Source: an uncultured Fibrobacter sp. (lineage in GTDB: Bacteria; Fibrobacterota; Fibrobacteria; Fibrobacterales; Fibrobacteraceae). From it: a stretch of DNA of 47,223 bases. The DNA is taken from positions 1-47,223 of the forward strand of contig CAMKNA010000016.1 of assembly GCA_946414075.1 (NCBI GenBank), in the 5' to 3' direction. The notes beneath the pieces are model-generated. The model made no database searches. It had not been told where the DNA came from and saw nothing but the letters and a program-made list of their open reading frames with translations. Numbering within the stretch: the stretch's first letter is position 1; every line of letters starts with the position of its first letter. Shown piece by piece: positions 7,629-15,464 of the stretch. A program made the translations under genes and the position numbers.

Positions 7629-9332
7629 ATGTATACCGCCAAAAAATTATTCGTTGCGTTGCCTATAGCAATGTTCGCCTTTGTAGAGACTTGGGCGAAT
7701 GAGTCCGTCAACTTCGTCAAGCGCAGTTGGGATAATGTCAATAAGAGAGTCGTTGATACAGACACTTCCATTACCGATTATGTTGAGTTGGACGGCTCAA
7801 ACAAAAATGGCACATACACTCTAGAGTCGGGCAAATGGTATGTTGTCAAAAAGAGCTTCCTACGAAATGAAATTATAGCCCCTTTAGGTGATGCGGCTAA
7901 CCTAATCGTCTTTGACGGAGCGACTCTTTCTAGTCGGATAATCATTGATAAAGACCATTCGCTTAACATCTTTGGCCAGTCAGGTGATTCGGGCAAGATA
8001 ATAGCCGAAGGCTACTCTAAGACGACGCACTCAGAAGATGCCTTCCATTATCAGTATTATACAGCCACGTCTCGAGCCGCTATTGGTTCTGGCGGAGATA
8101 TGGGAACACTAGTCATTCACGGCGGCACAATTACAGCTACGAGTTATGTTGCCGCAGGTATTGGCGGTGGTGGTTATAAAAGTTCAACGGAAAAACCTGT
8201 AACGGGAAAGGGGGGCGATGTCACGATTTATGGTGGCACGGTTACGGCTAGAGGAGGAACAGGAGGTGCTGGCATAGGTGGTTGCTACGATGATGGTGGT
8301 GTGTTAACCATTTATGGTGGTAAGGTAACCGCTACAAGCGGAGGTCTGCACACAGCGGGCATCGGTGGTGGCAACGGTCACAAAGATTATGGTTACACAT
8401 TTAGAAGTGGTGGTGGTGTGGTTAACATTTATGGTGGCTCTGTTGTTGCACGTGGCAGCGAATATGCGGCCGGTATCGGTGGTGGAGAAAATGGTTCTGG
8501 CGGTACCGTCACTATTTGGGGTGGCAATGTCAAGGCTTATGGTGGCGCAGATGGTGCAGGTATTGGCAGTGGCGAACAGTTGGACGATAAGATTAATGGT
8601 GGTACAGTCACTATTTACGGCGGATATGTAGAAGCCCATGGTGGAGATTTCGGTGCCGGTATCGGCGGCGGTCAGGATGCCAGTGGCGCAACCGTCGTCA
8701 TTTACAATGGAACGGTCGCTGCCTTTGGTGGTGACGATGCGGCAGGCATCGGCAGCGGTGAAGAATACGTTTCTGGCCCGATCAATGGTGGCTCGCTTAC
8801 GGTCTATGGAGGCGATGTTTTTGCTGATGGCACGGGCTGGGGCGCGGGTATTGGGGCTGGCCAGGATGCCGACGGCGCTGTAGTCGAAATATATGGTGGA
8901 AAAGTTGTTGCCTGGGCAGGTGAAAATGCAGGTAAAAAGAATGGTAGTGCCATCGGTAGCGCTGCTAGCGAAGGGCATTATGGAAAACTCTATATCGCTG
9001 ACAGTCTGAAGGTCAAGGCGGGGCAGTCTGCCTACAATATATCGCTGTTCCCCTTTGAGACGCGGGTTCCCGCCTGCCGTTGGCGTCCGTATGCCCGCAT
9101 AGAGCAGGTCTCTCTTGTGGATAAGGTAAATATCGATGCTGAGGTTGGAAATGCGCTAAAAAAATCTACGACATCGGGCGATGCGAGGATTCAGGAGGGC
9201 AGGCTAGATGCAGTCGGTTCTATCGGTCGCTATGTAGACCACTGGTATGACTTACAGGGCCGCAAGCTAAATGGCAGACCTACCGATCAGGGCAAGTATC
9301 TGCATAACGGCAGGGTAGAGATCGTTAGATAA
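7629..9332 (+). CDS. Exported glycine-rich beta-helix-like repeat protein
   Basis: This is a 567-residue protein with a signal peptide (cleavage likely after ETWA, about residue 24). Residues about 155-445 hold nine repeats of 29-38 residues with the pattern TVTIYGGxVxAxGG-xxGAGIGGG. That composition and periodicity suggest a right-handed parallel beta-helix, as in surface adhesins and carbohydrate-interacting proteins. The last 30 residues contain WYDLQGRKLNGRPTDQGKYL, resembling the C-terminal tails of Bacteroidota secreted proteins handled by type IX secretion. That similarity is from memory and is not proof of the route. AGGAGG at 7618-7623 supports ATG 7629. A role at the cell surface, possibly in attachment, is inferred; no catalytic motif was seen. 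Confidence 0.75.
   Translation: MYTAKKLFVALPIAMFAFVETWANESVNFVKRSWDNVNKRVVDTDTSITDYVELDGSNKNGTYTLESGKWYVVKKSFLRNEIIAPLGDAANLIVFDGATLSSRIIIDKDHSLNIFGQSGDSGKIIAEGYSKTTHSEDAFHYQYYTATSRAAIGSGGDMGTLVIHGGTITATSYVAAGIGGGGYKSSTEKPVTGKGGDVTIYGGTVTARGGTGGAGIGGCYDDGGVLTIYGGKVTATSGGLHTAGIGGGNGHKDYGYTFRSGGGVVNIYGGSVVARGSEYAAGIGGGENGSGGTVTIWGGNVKAYGGADGAGIGSGEQLDDKINGGTVTIYGGYVEAHGGDFGAGIGGGQDASGATVVIYNGTVAAFGGDDAAGIGSGEEYVSGPINGGSLTVYGGDVFADGTGWGAGIGAGQDADGAVVEIYGGKVVAWAGENAGKKNGSAIGSAASEGHYGKLYIADSLKVKAGQSAYNISLFPFETRVPACRWRPYARIEQVSLVDKVNIDAEVGNALKKSTTSGDARIQEGRLDAVGSIGRYVDHWYDLQGRKLNGRPTDQGKYLHNGRVEIVR
8104..8968 (+). repeat. Nine protein-coding repeats within the beta-helix protein
   Basis: Each repeat encodes a strand-like VTIYGG or VVNIYGG segment, a GG turn, and a (G/A)AGIG(G/S)G segment. 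Two alternating types appear in the later repeats: GIGSGE followed by an insert and INGG, and GIGGGQDA followed by SGA. This suggests expansion by duplication of a two-repeat unit. Confidence 0.75.
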
Positions 9333-9410
9333 TCCGGCATCTCCTTTTTATACCCTAGTATTATGCTCTACTAATAATAATATTCTATCGTTTCAATATA
9401 AATAATATAT

Positions 9411-9438
9411 TTGACTTTATAGAAAATTTTGGTATATT
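9411..9438 (+). promoter_or_regulatory. Sigma-70-like promoter of the PepSY-like gene
   Basis: TTGACT at 9411-9416 and TATATT at 9433-9438 are 16 bp apart. The block 9334-9440 is a diverged copy of 7494-7597, including the CCGGCATCTC plus T-run segment and the AATATATTTGAC stretch. The dyad CTCCTAGAG seen at the first copy is not present here. Confidence 0.7.
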
Positions 9439-9478
9439 ATGGATGTAAACGAGAGGACATTTAACAAAGGAGTCTATC

Positions 9479-9925
9479 ATGTCGTACGCCCACAAATTCG
9501 TTATGGCTATTGTATGTACCCTGTTTCTGTCGGTTGCTGCTTTTGCCGATGACACACCCATTGCCGTCGACCAGTTGCCCGCCGCCGTAAAGACCTTTGT
9601 GGCACAGCAGTTCCCCGCCCAGAAGATGCTCTTTGCCGAAAAGGACTCCGGTTTCTTCGAAAAGACCAAGTACGAAGTTCGCTTGGATGATGGCACTAAG
9701 GTAGAAGTCTATAAGGATGGTACCTGGAACAAGGTCGAGAATAAGCAGAAGGGCGTGCCCGCAAGCTTTGTTCCCAAGGGAATCGCCGACTATGTGAAGG
9801 CGAACTACGCCGCTTTCCCCATCATCAAGGTGGACAAGGAACGCTACGGCTACGATGTGGAACTTTCCAACGATTTGGAGCTGAAATTCAATGAACAGTT
9901 CCAGCTCATTGGAATGGATGACTAG
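9479..9925 (+). CDS. Periplasmic PepSY-like (DUF2874 type) protein
   Basis: This small exported protein of 148 residues has a signal peptide (cleavage likely AFA-DD near residue 23). The mature part holds two related modules. The first has LPAAVKTFVAQQFP followed by a YEVRLDDGTKVEVYKDGTWNKVE strand region. The second has IADYVKANYAAFPIIKVDK followed by YDVELSNDLELKFNEQF. This helix-plus-beta layout is typical of the PepSY-like/beta-lactamase-inhibitor-like family (PF11396), common in Bacteroidota and of unclear function. AAAGGAG at 9466-9472 supports the start. It has its own promoter, similar to that of the gene upstream, so the two are likely co-regulated. No metal or catalytic site was recognised. 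Confidence 0.8.
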   Translation: MSYAHKFVMAIVCTLFLSVAAFADDTPIAVDQLPAAVKTFVAQQFPAQKMLFAEKDSGFFEKTKYEVRLDDGTKVEVYKDGTWNKVENKQKGVPASFVPKGIADYVKANYAAFPIIKVDKERYGYDVELSNDLELKFNEQFQLIGMDD

Positions 9926-9959
9926 GGTGCCGTTGATTTTTGGAACTAATTGACACAAA

Positions 9960-10004
9960 CGGAACAAAAAGTTCCGAATAAAAAATCCGCTTTTTCAAAA
10001 AAGC
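9960..10004. other. Two short hairpins after the PepSY-like gene
   Basis: CGGAAC-AAAAA-GTTCCG (9960-9976) and GCTTTTT-CA-AAAAAGC (9989-10004) follow the stop. The first lacks a T-run and the second is almost all A/T, so termination is possible but weak. Confidence 0.35.
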
Positions 10005-10021
10005 AAAATAATCCCCCCTTT

Positions 10022-10062
10022 TGCTCCCTGTTTCTAAATAATTTTGATAGAAACAAGGAGCA
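10022..10062 (+). promoter_or_regulatory. Leader hairpin sequestering the Shine-Dalgarno sequence of the lipoprotein gene
   Basis: TGCTCCCTGTTTCTA (10022-10036) pairs with TAGAAACAAGGAGCA (10048-10062) over 15 positions with a single mismatch, leaving an 11-base loop. The right arm contains AAGGAG, the ribosome-binding site of the gene starting at 10067. In RNA this would hide the ribosome-binding site. As DNA it would be a large dyad operator. No T-run follows, so it is not a terminator. Confidence 0.65.
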
Positions 10063-10066
10063 TTAA

Positions 10067-12055
10067 ATGTATATCAAGAAATTCATATTCCCTTTGGCTG
10101 TCACAACAGCCTTTTTTGCGTCCTGTAGCGATAGTTCCACCACTACCGCTGTCGAAGATGACGGAATCGCTAGTACCGAAGAAGTTACCACTTATACCTG
10201 CAACGACGGAAGTATTGCCAAAAGCGCTGTTGAATGCGTAACTGGTGTTTCTGATTCTACGGTCACGACGGTCTATGTCTGCAGTGATGGTTCACAGACC
10301 ACAAATGCTAGCGATTGCACGGTGGCAGTCTCGGGTAATTCAAGCGCTTCCGGCAAGTCCACCACTTCGGGAAATGGCAGCTACGACCCAACATCTAGCC
10401 AGGAAGTCATTGAGCAGGTGGTTACCGAGGCCGTGGTATACCAGGAAGCCGAAGGGGACCTGAAGCTTACCTTCAGTGAGAGCGGTCTTTCTGTAGAAAA
10501 CGATGGAAATTCCTGTGTTTCCATTAACGGGACGGTAGCAACAATCAGTTGTGCGGGCAACTATTACCTCTCCGGCAAGTCCAGCAATTTCCAGGTGGTT
10601 GTGGCCGCCAGTACCGAAGCCCTGGTTTACCTCTACCTGAACGGCCTTGACTTGACCAGCACGAGTGACGCTCCCTTCTATGTGCAGAGTGCCGAGAAGG
10701 TGTTCTTTATGCTGGTGGACGGTACGGAGAACAAGCTGACCGATGCCTCCACTCGCACCACCATCTGGAAATACTCCAAGAACGGGGTTGCCAAGGAAGA
10801 CACCACCATGGGTACTATCTATGCCAAGGATGACATCACCTTCAAGGGTAACGGAAAGCTCACGGTTACTGGTAACTATGGCAATGGAATCCACACCACC
10901 AATGACCTGCGCATCAAGGATGTCCCGACCATGACGGTGACGGCAAAGAACCATGCCGTCAAGGGTAAGGGTTCCGTGAATATCGAGGGCGGTTACTACA
11001 CGCTTACCGCCAACGACGGCGACGGCATCAAGAGCGACGAGGGTGAAGATGAAGGTTCCGTGACCGACAACACCAAGGGAAAGATTGTCATTACGGGTGG
11101 CGAATTCAACATCAAGGCCAAGGATGATGGCATCCAGGCATACAACTATGTACTTCTGGCCGATTCCGTTTCCACACCGAAGATTACCGTTAATTCTAGC
11201 GGGAAAGGCATTGTCTCCAACAACCTGATTTATATCAATGCGGGTACCGTGAATGTCACTTCTGCAGATGACGGTGTCCATTCCAACATGAATGTGTACT
11301 TCAATGGCGGCGTAACCACTATCTCGGCCGGAGATGACGGCGTCCATGCCGATTCCACTCTCATGATTAACAATGGTGTCGTCAATGTGACCAAGGCGGT
11401 GGAAGGTTTCGAAGGCTGGTACATTATTGCCAAGGGCGGAAAGACGGCTGTTACTACCAGCGATGATGGCTGGAATGCAGCAGGCGGCTCTGCCGACGCC
11501 AATTCTGCAAGCGGTGCCCAGTGGGGTGGTCCAGGTGGTGGCGGCGCAGCCTCCAGTTCCGTGGGCTACATCGAGATTTATGGTGGCTATCATTATCTCT
11601 ATGCGGCTGGTAACGATGTAGATGTCCTGGATGCCAACGGAACGGTCAAGATGAGCGGTGGCGTGGTGATTTTGGAACTGGGTTCCGGCGGAGGCATGGG
11701 TGGTGGTTCTAGTAGCGGCCCGGGTGGAAACAGGCCTGGCAGCCAGAGTGGCAGCACAAGCGGTTCTTGCTCAACCAACCAGAGCGGAGGAATTATCGAT
11801 ACGGATTCCGGAATTTCTGTGACGGGCGGTGTCCTGCTCGGGTTCGGGAGCCAGACCGAAAGCATGGTGAACTGCAACTCCATCTCCTTTACGGCGGGCA
11901 CGGCCTACGGCTCGAATAAGGCGGCTTTCAAGCCCAGCGTCTCGGGCAGCATGATCGTGTTCAGCAATGACGTTGGTTCCAGCGTATCCTCCGTAGATGT
12001 GGGCTCCATGAGTACGGTGGAACTGGCCAACGGCATGACCTACTATTATAAGTGA
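10067..12055 (+). CDS. Cthe_2159-type carbohydrate-binding lipoprotein
   Basis: This 662-residue lipoprotein has a signal peptide ending in a lipobox (FFAS-C, Cys about residue 20). Residues about 42-90 hold two short repeats, each with a Cys pair (YTCNDGS...AVEC and YVCSDGS...ASDC). From about residue 130 the protein matches the beta-helical Cthe_2159 family (PF14262/DUF4353): SGNYYLSGK-like opening, VYLYLNGLDLTSTSDAPFYV, GTIYAKDDITFKGNGKLTV, GNGIHTTNDLRI, NDGDGIKSD and repeated ADDGVHSN/GDDGVHAD turns. The Clostridium thermocellum founder binds cellulose and pectate. A Gly/Ser-rich segment lies near 475-580. A surface role in binding plant polysaccharide fits a Fibrobacter. AAGGAG at 10055-10060 supports the start, inside the hairpin described separately. 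Confidence 0.85.
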   Translation: MYIKKFIFPLAVTTAFFASCSDSSTTTAVEDDGIASTEEVTTYTCNDGSIAKSAVECVTGVSDSTVTTVYVCSDGSQTTNASDCTVAVSGNSSASGKSTTSGNGSYDPTSSQEVIEQVVTEAVVYQEAEGDLKLTFSESGLSVENDGNSCVSINGTVATISCAGNYYLSGKSSNFQVVVAASTEALVYLYLNGLDLTSTSDAPFYVQSAEKVFFMLVDGTENKLTDASTRTTIWKYSKNGVAKEDTTMGTIYAKDDITFKGNGKLTVTGNYGNGIHTTNDLRIKDVPTMTVTAKNHAVKGKGSVNIEGGYYTLTANDGDGIKSDEGEDEGSVTDNTKGKIVITGGEFNIKAKDDGIQAYNYVLLADSVSTPKITVNSSGKGIVSNNLIYINAGTVNVTSADDGVHSNMNVYFNGGVTTISAGDDGVHADSTLMINNGVVNVTKAVEGFEGWYIIAKGGKTAVTTSDDGWNAAGGSADANSASGAQWGGPGGGGAASSSVGYIEIYGGYHYLYAAGNDVDVLDANGTVKMSGGVVILELGSGGGMGGGSSSGPGGNRPGSQSGSTSGSCSTNQSGGIIDTDSGISVTGGVLLGFGSQTESMVNCNSISFTAGTAYGSNKAAFKPSVSGSMIVFSNDVGSSVSSVDVGSMSTVELANGMTYYYK

Positions 12056-12098
12056 TGTCCTGAAAAGAATACCCTATCCCCAAATCTTTGACATCACG

Positions 12099-12140
12099 GA
12101 AGTTCTGGAGGGCTACCCCTCCGGAACTTTTCTTTTTTTT
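12099..12140 (+). terminator. Strong Rho-independent terminator
   Basis: AAGTTCTGGAGGG (12100-12112) and CCCTCCGGAACTT (12117-12129) pair over 13 positions with one G-U wobble around a CTAC loop, followed by TTCTTTTTTTT. It closes the lipoprotein gene. An in-frame upstream TTG/ATG extension of the next gene would run through it, which argues for the later start at 12178. Confidence 0.92.
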
Positions 12141-12165
12141 CGGTTCTTTTTTTCATTTCTTTTTA

Positions 12166-12172
12166 TATATTG
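12166..12172 (+). promoter_or_regulatory. TATATTG box just before the TPR lipoprotein gene
   Basis: TATATTG ends 5 nt before ATG 12178. No Shine-Dalgarno sequence is visible. The same spacing and box type precede several other genes in the window. If it is a -10 element, the mRNA would be leaderless or nearly so. Confidence 0.45.
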
Positions 12173-12177
12173 GTAAT

Positions 12178-12876
12178 ATGGTTGGTAAATCGCTAGTTTT
12201 TGCTGCATTGGCTTTGTCCATGGGAGTACTCTGCGCTTGCAGGGACGGTTTAATTTCCCGTGGAAACGATGCCTTGCGTATAGGCGATTACGACCGTGCC
12301 GTCAAGAATTTTTCAGCCGCCCTAGATGATAACCCGTTGGACAGGGATGCCCGATATGGCCTTGCCCTGTCGTATTACGCCATTGCCGAGGATAAGGAAA
12401 AGTTGAAGGGGGAGACTCTGCCGCTTTGGGAACGGACCGTTGCTGAGTTCCGAATCCTGTGGAATGTGGATAGCACATCTAAGATTCGGCAGGCCTATTC
12501 CAACAGTCTCTTCTACCTTGCAAAATCCACCTTGGGCAACAATTCTAGGGCCAATGTTTTGCCCCTGCTAGATAGGTCCATCGCCCTTGACTCCGCAAAC
12601 TATTTCAGCTTTAACCTGAAGGCCCTAATCTTCGAAAATCTCGGGCGAATTGACGAAGCCAAGGACATTTATGTCTATACCATTACCAGGGACTCCTCTT
12701 TCGTTTCGGCCTATGTGAATCTTGGAAACCTTTATTGGCGCGAAGGTGATGTTCCGTCTGCTTGGGATATCTGGTCCATGGGCCTTAAGCAAGATTCGAC
12801 CAGCAGGTCGCTCAGGTATTGGACCGCTGTTGCCGAAGATTCCCTAAAGTCCATGATAGATTCGGGTAAGCTGTAG
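12178..12876 (+). CDS. TPR-containing lipoprotein
   Basis: This is a 232-residue protein with a lipoprotein signal (MVGKSLVFAALALSMGVLCAC; acylated Cys about residue 21). Tetratricopeptide-like helical pairs follow: RGNDALRIGDYDRAVKNFSAALDDNPLDRDARYGLALSYY (about 28-68) and, near the C-terminus, LKALIFENLGRIDEAKDIYVYTI and AYVNLGNLYWREGDVPSAWDIWSMGL. TPRs usually mount protein partners, here probably at the periplasmic face of a membrane. The stop is directly followed by the ATG of the kinase gene with no gap, so the two are translationally coupled. ATG 12178 was chosen because it gives the signal peptide and lies after the terminator. Confidence 0.8.
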   Translation: MVGKSLVFAALALSMGVLCACRDGLISRGNDALRIGDYDRAVKNFSAALDDNPLDRDARYGLALSYYAIAEDKEKLKGETLPLWERTVAEFRILWNVDSTSKIRQAYSNSLFYLAKSTLGNNSRANVLPLLDRSIALDSANYFSFNLKALIFENLGRIDEAKDIYVYTITRDSSFVSAYVNLGNLYWREGDVPSAWDIWSMGLKQDSTSRSLRYWTAVAEDSLKSMIDSGKL

Positions 12877-14007
12877 ATGTCGCTAGTACACAGCCTTACA
12901 TCGGCCAGTTTTCTCCACCAGGGTGGCGAAGCCTGCATTTACAAGGTCCAGGGGGATTCTTCTAGGACCTATACTCTCAAGTGGTACAATGAGGGCGTTT
13001 CCTTCGATGGGGAAGCCATCGGAAAGCTAGAAAAGTTGAATGAGCCTGGAGTGTACCACATCTTGGAATCGGGAATGGTGGGTGGCCGCCCCTACATCAT
13101 CTATGACTTTGTGGAGGGGGTGCCTTCTGCCGAGCTTTCACCTATGCCTTTGGGCCTTGCTCTTCATTCCTTGCGGAAAGTCGTTTCGACCCTGAAGGCC
13201 TTGCGTGGGGCGGGCGTTTCCCATGGGGACATCAATCCATCCAATGTTTTCTTCGACCGGCTTGCCATTCCCGTGCTAATGGACTTTGGCATCGTGGGTC
13301 CGGGCGTGCTACATTTTTCGGCTCCGGAGCGCTTTACGGGAGCGCCCCCCTCAGAAAAGTCTGACCTGTTCAGCTTGGGAGAGCTTCTGTATTTCTGGAT
13401 AGCTGGCGAGACCCTGCTTAAAGGGGGATCTTTCGATGAAATTCGTGAAGGCATGGGGGAGCTCTCTAGCGAAAGAATAGGGCTAGGCCTTATGGAAATG
13501 ATGCGGACTGGAAAAATAGGCCTTTCTCCCGAAGATCTTTCTGTGCTGGACCCGCTCTGGAAAGGACTATTGCAGATCTCTCCGGAATCCAGGGTGGAAG
13601 ATCTTGAAGAACTGGACGAACTGCTGGAAATTGCCCTGGAAAAGCAGGGCGGGGAAGGTGTCCGTCTGGCTCGCCAGCAGGAACAGCTTTGCAAAAGCAT
13701 TTCTGGAATTCTGGAAAAAAACGGGGCAAAAACTCTCGAATGCGTGGATTTACCTTTCTTGAAAAGCGTAAATTCTCCCAAAAAAAGAAAAAAGGGCTTT
13801 TATTTAGCCCTTGGCCTATTTATTTTAATCTTGGTAGCATCGGCTTTATTTTTGGCCTTTGGCGGGAAAGGTCCTTCTGTAGATGAAACGGGGGCACTCC
13901 TGATGCAAAAAACCAGGGATAGCCAGCTACAGTCCGCCCCGGATTCGGTAAATATGCCGGATATGGAAGGTGTGCTTGAACGGTTAAAGCCTGAGGAAAG
14001 TGAATGA
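12877..14007 (+). CDS. Membrane-anchored Ser/Thr protein kinase with minimal activation loop
   Basis: This is a 376-residue protein. The kinase-like domain occupies about residues 10-240: glycine loop HQGGEACIYKV, ATP-binding Lys35 in TLKWY, catalytic loop SHGDINPSN (Asp118, Asn123; Gly in place of the usual Arg), DFG at 136-138, and SAPE at 148-151. Only about ten residues separate DFG and APE, so the activation segment is very short, which argues against regulation by activation-loop phosphorylation. DLFSLG (163-168) is the conserved helix-F motif. A single membrane helix lies at about 307-329, after a basic PKKRKK stretch, leaving about 45 residues outside. The operon position between a TPR lipoprotein and a sigma-54 activator suggests signalling from the envelope to transcription. 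All catalytic residues are present, so activity is likely. Confidence 0.8.
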   Translation: MSLVHSLTSASFLHQGGEACIYKVQGDSSRTYTLKWYNEGVSFDGEAIGKLEKLNEPGVYHILESGMVGGRPYIIYDFVEGVPSAELSPMPLGLALHSLRKVVSTLKALRGAGVSHGDINPSNVFFDRLAIPVLMDFGIVGPGVLHFSAPERFTGAPPSEKSDLFSLGELLYFWIAGETLLKGGSFDEIREGMGELSSERIGLGLMEMMRTGKIGLSPEDLSVLDPLWKGLLQISPESRVEDLEELDELLEIALEKQGGEGVRLARQQEQLCKSISGILEKNGAKTLECVDLPFLKSVNSPKKRKKGFYLALGLFILILVASALFLAFGGKGPSVDETGALLMQKTRDSQLQSAPDSVNMPDMEGVLERLKPEESE

Positions 14008-15458
14008 TGAATCCGGAATCCCTTGTCGCCACGGAAAAGATGCTAGATGTGGTCAAGATTCTCCTGGACGAACAGGAGCCGGACACCCTTTTCCCCAAAA
14101 TCCTGAATATCGCTCGAGAAGTATTGAACGCTGACGCCGCTGTTCTGGACATTGGTGGCGAAGTGCCACTCCATTTTTCGGATCCTGAGAAGGTCTCCAT
14201 TTCCATTTCTGCCGTAAAGCAGGCCAAGAGCGAGAACAGGGCCATCGTCTGGAACCAGCTGGACGACGATTCGGTGGACCTTTCCAAGTCTATCGTCCAG
14301 AACCAGCTGACAAGCATTATGATTTCGCCCTTCAGGACGCCCGATTCCGAATCAGGCTACCTGTACTTGCAGCGGGCCGCCCGTGAAGAACCTTTTACGG
14401 AATCGGACAGCAAACTTTTCGATTCTTTCGTGACGGTATGTGAAAAGATTACCTTTGCCGCCTTTGACCGCCTGCGGGACAAGGAATCCTTGGATGTACT
14501 CAAGAATGTGGTGCGCAAAGATGGCATTGTCTATTCTTCCAAGATTATGGAAGAGCTGGTGGCCTTGGCGGACCGCCTTGCCCCCATGCCCCTTCCGGTC
14601 ATTATCCGCGGGGAAACGGGCACGGGCAAGGAAGTTTTTGCTCGCTACATCCATAATCATAGCCCTAGGAGCGACAAGCCTTTCATTGCGGTGAACTGCG
14701 GGGCCATTCCAGAGTATCTCATTGAATCACTGCTGTTCGGGCATGCTAAGGGTTCGTTTACCGGGGCCATCGATAACCGCAAGGGCTATTTCGAGGAAGC
14801 TGACGGCGGCACTATCTTTTTGGACGAAATTGGTGAACTGCCCCTGAACATGCAGGTGAAGCTCTTGCGCGTTTTGCAGGAAAAGCATATCACCCGCGTC
14901 GGTGACAACCGGGAAATTCCTGTGAATGTGCGGATCATTTCGGCTACCCATGTGGACCTTGAAGAAGCTGTGCGCGAGAAGAAGTTCCGCGAGGATCTGT
15001 ATTTCCGCATACAGGTCATGCCTATCCAGGTGCCACCTCTCCGGGAACGGGGGCAAGATGTGGTACTTTTGGCAGAGGAATTCTTGAAGCGTTTCGGTGC
15101 GGAATACGGCCGTGGCAAGTTCAAGCTCAGCCGTAATGCCGAGAAGGCCTTGCTCAGCTATCATTGGCCGGGAAATGTCCGTGAGCTGGAAAACAAGATC
15201 CAGAAGGCGTTGGTCCAGGCTGTCCACGGAGTAATCCAACCGGTGGATTTGGGCCTGGAAAGCATCCAGAAGGAAGCCAAAGAATCGCCTCGAACGCTCA
15301 AGGAGGCTCGCGAAGCCGTAGAGCGAGAGGTTATTGGCAGTGCCTTGCGGGATTCTGGAGCGAACCTGACTCTAGCTGCTACGATTCTAGGTATAGACCG
15401 CAAGGTCCTTCGCGAAATTATGGAACGCCTGGGGATAAAGAAAGAAGATTTTAAGTGA
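14004..15458 (+). CDS. Sigma-54-dependent transcriptional activator with GAF-like sensor domain
   Basis: This is a 484-residue enhancer-binding protein. Residues about 1-160 form a GAF-like sensory domain (MLDVVKILLDEQEPDTLFPKI ... GYLYLQRA ... FTESDSKLFDSF). The AAA+ domain follows: Walker A GETGTGKE at 203-210, sigma-54 contact loop GSFTGA at 250-255 (Ser in place of Ala in GAFTGA), Walker B IFLDEIGELP near 271, and WPGNVRELEN near 390. A Fis-type helix-turn-helix closes the protein (LTLAATILGIDRKVL). The start overlaps the kinase stop as ATGA. No receiver domain is present, so control probably comes through the GAF domain or through phosphorylation by the adjacent kinase (inference). No convincing -24/-12 promoter was found in this window. 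Confidence 0.92.
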   Translation: MMNPESLVATEKMLDVVKILLDEQEPDTLFPKILNIAREVLNADAAVLDIGGEVPLHFSDPEKVSISISAVKQAKSENRAIVWNQLDDDSVDLSKSIVQNQLTSIMISPFRTPDSESGYLYLQRAAREEPFTESDSKLFDSFVTVCEKITFAAFDRLRDKESLDVLKNVVRKDGIVYSSKIMEELVALADRLAPMPLPVIIRGETGTGKEVFARYIHNHSPRSDKPFIAVNCGAIPEYLIESLLFGHAKGSFTGAIDNRKGYFEEADGGTIFLDEIGELPLNMQVKLLRVLQEKHITRVGDNREIPVNVRIISATHVDLEEAVREKKFREDLYFRIQVMPIQVPPLRERGQDVVLLAEEFLKRFGAEYGRGKFKLSRNAEKALLSYHWPGNVRELENKIQKALVQAVHGVIQPVDLGLESIQKEAKESPRTLKEAREAVEREVIGSALRDSGANLTLAATILGIDRKVLREIMERLGIKKEDFK

Positions 15459-15464
15459 GGCAAG

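Noticed and set aside
8104..8968. CRISPR-like or tandem DNA repeat array
   Set aside because: The repetition is at protein level with drifting nucleotides and variable spacing, and lies within one continuous reading frame.
9950..9976. TTGACA at 9950 as a promoter for the lipoprotein gene
   Set aside because: No -10 like hexamer lies 16-18 bp downstream; the region there is CCGAATAAAA.
12088..12177. Upstream extension of the TPR lipoprotein to residue-30 longer form
   Set aside because: It would read through a strong terminator hairpin and hide the lipoprotein signal peptide.
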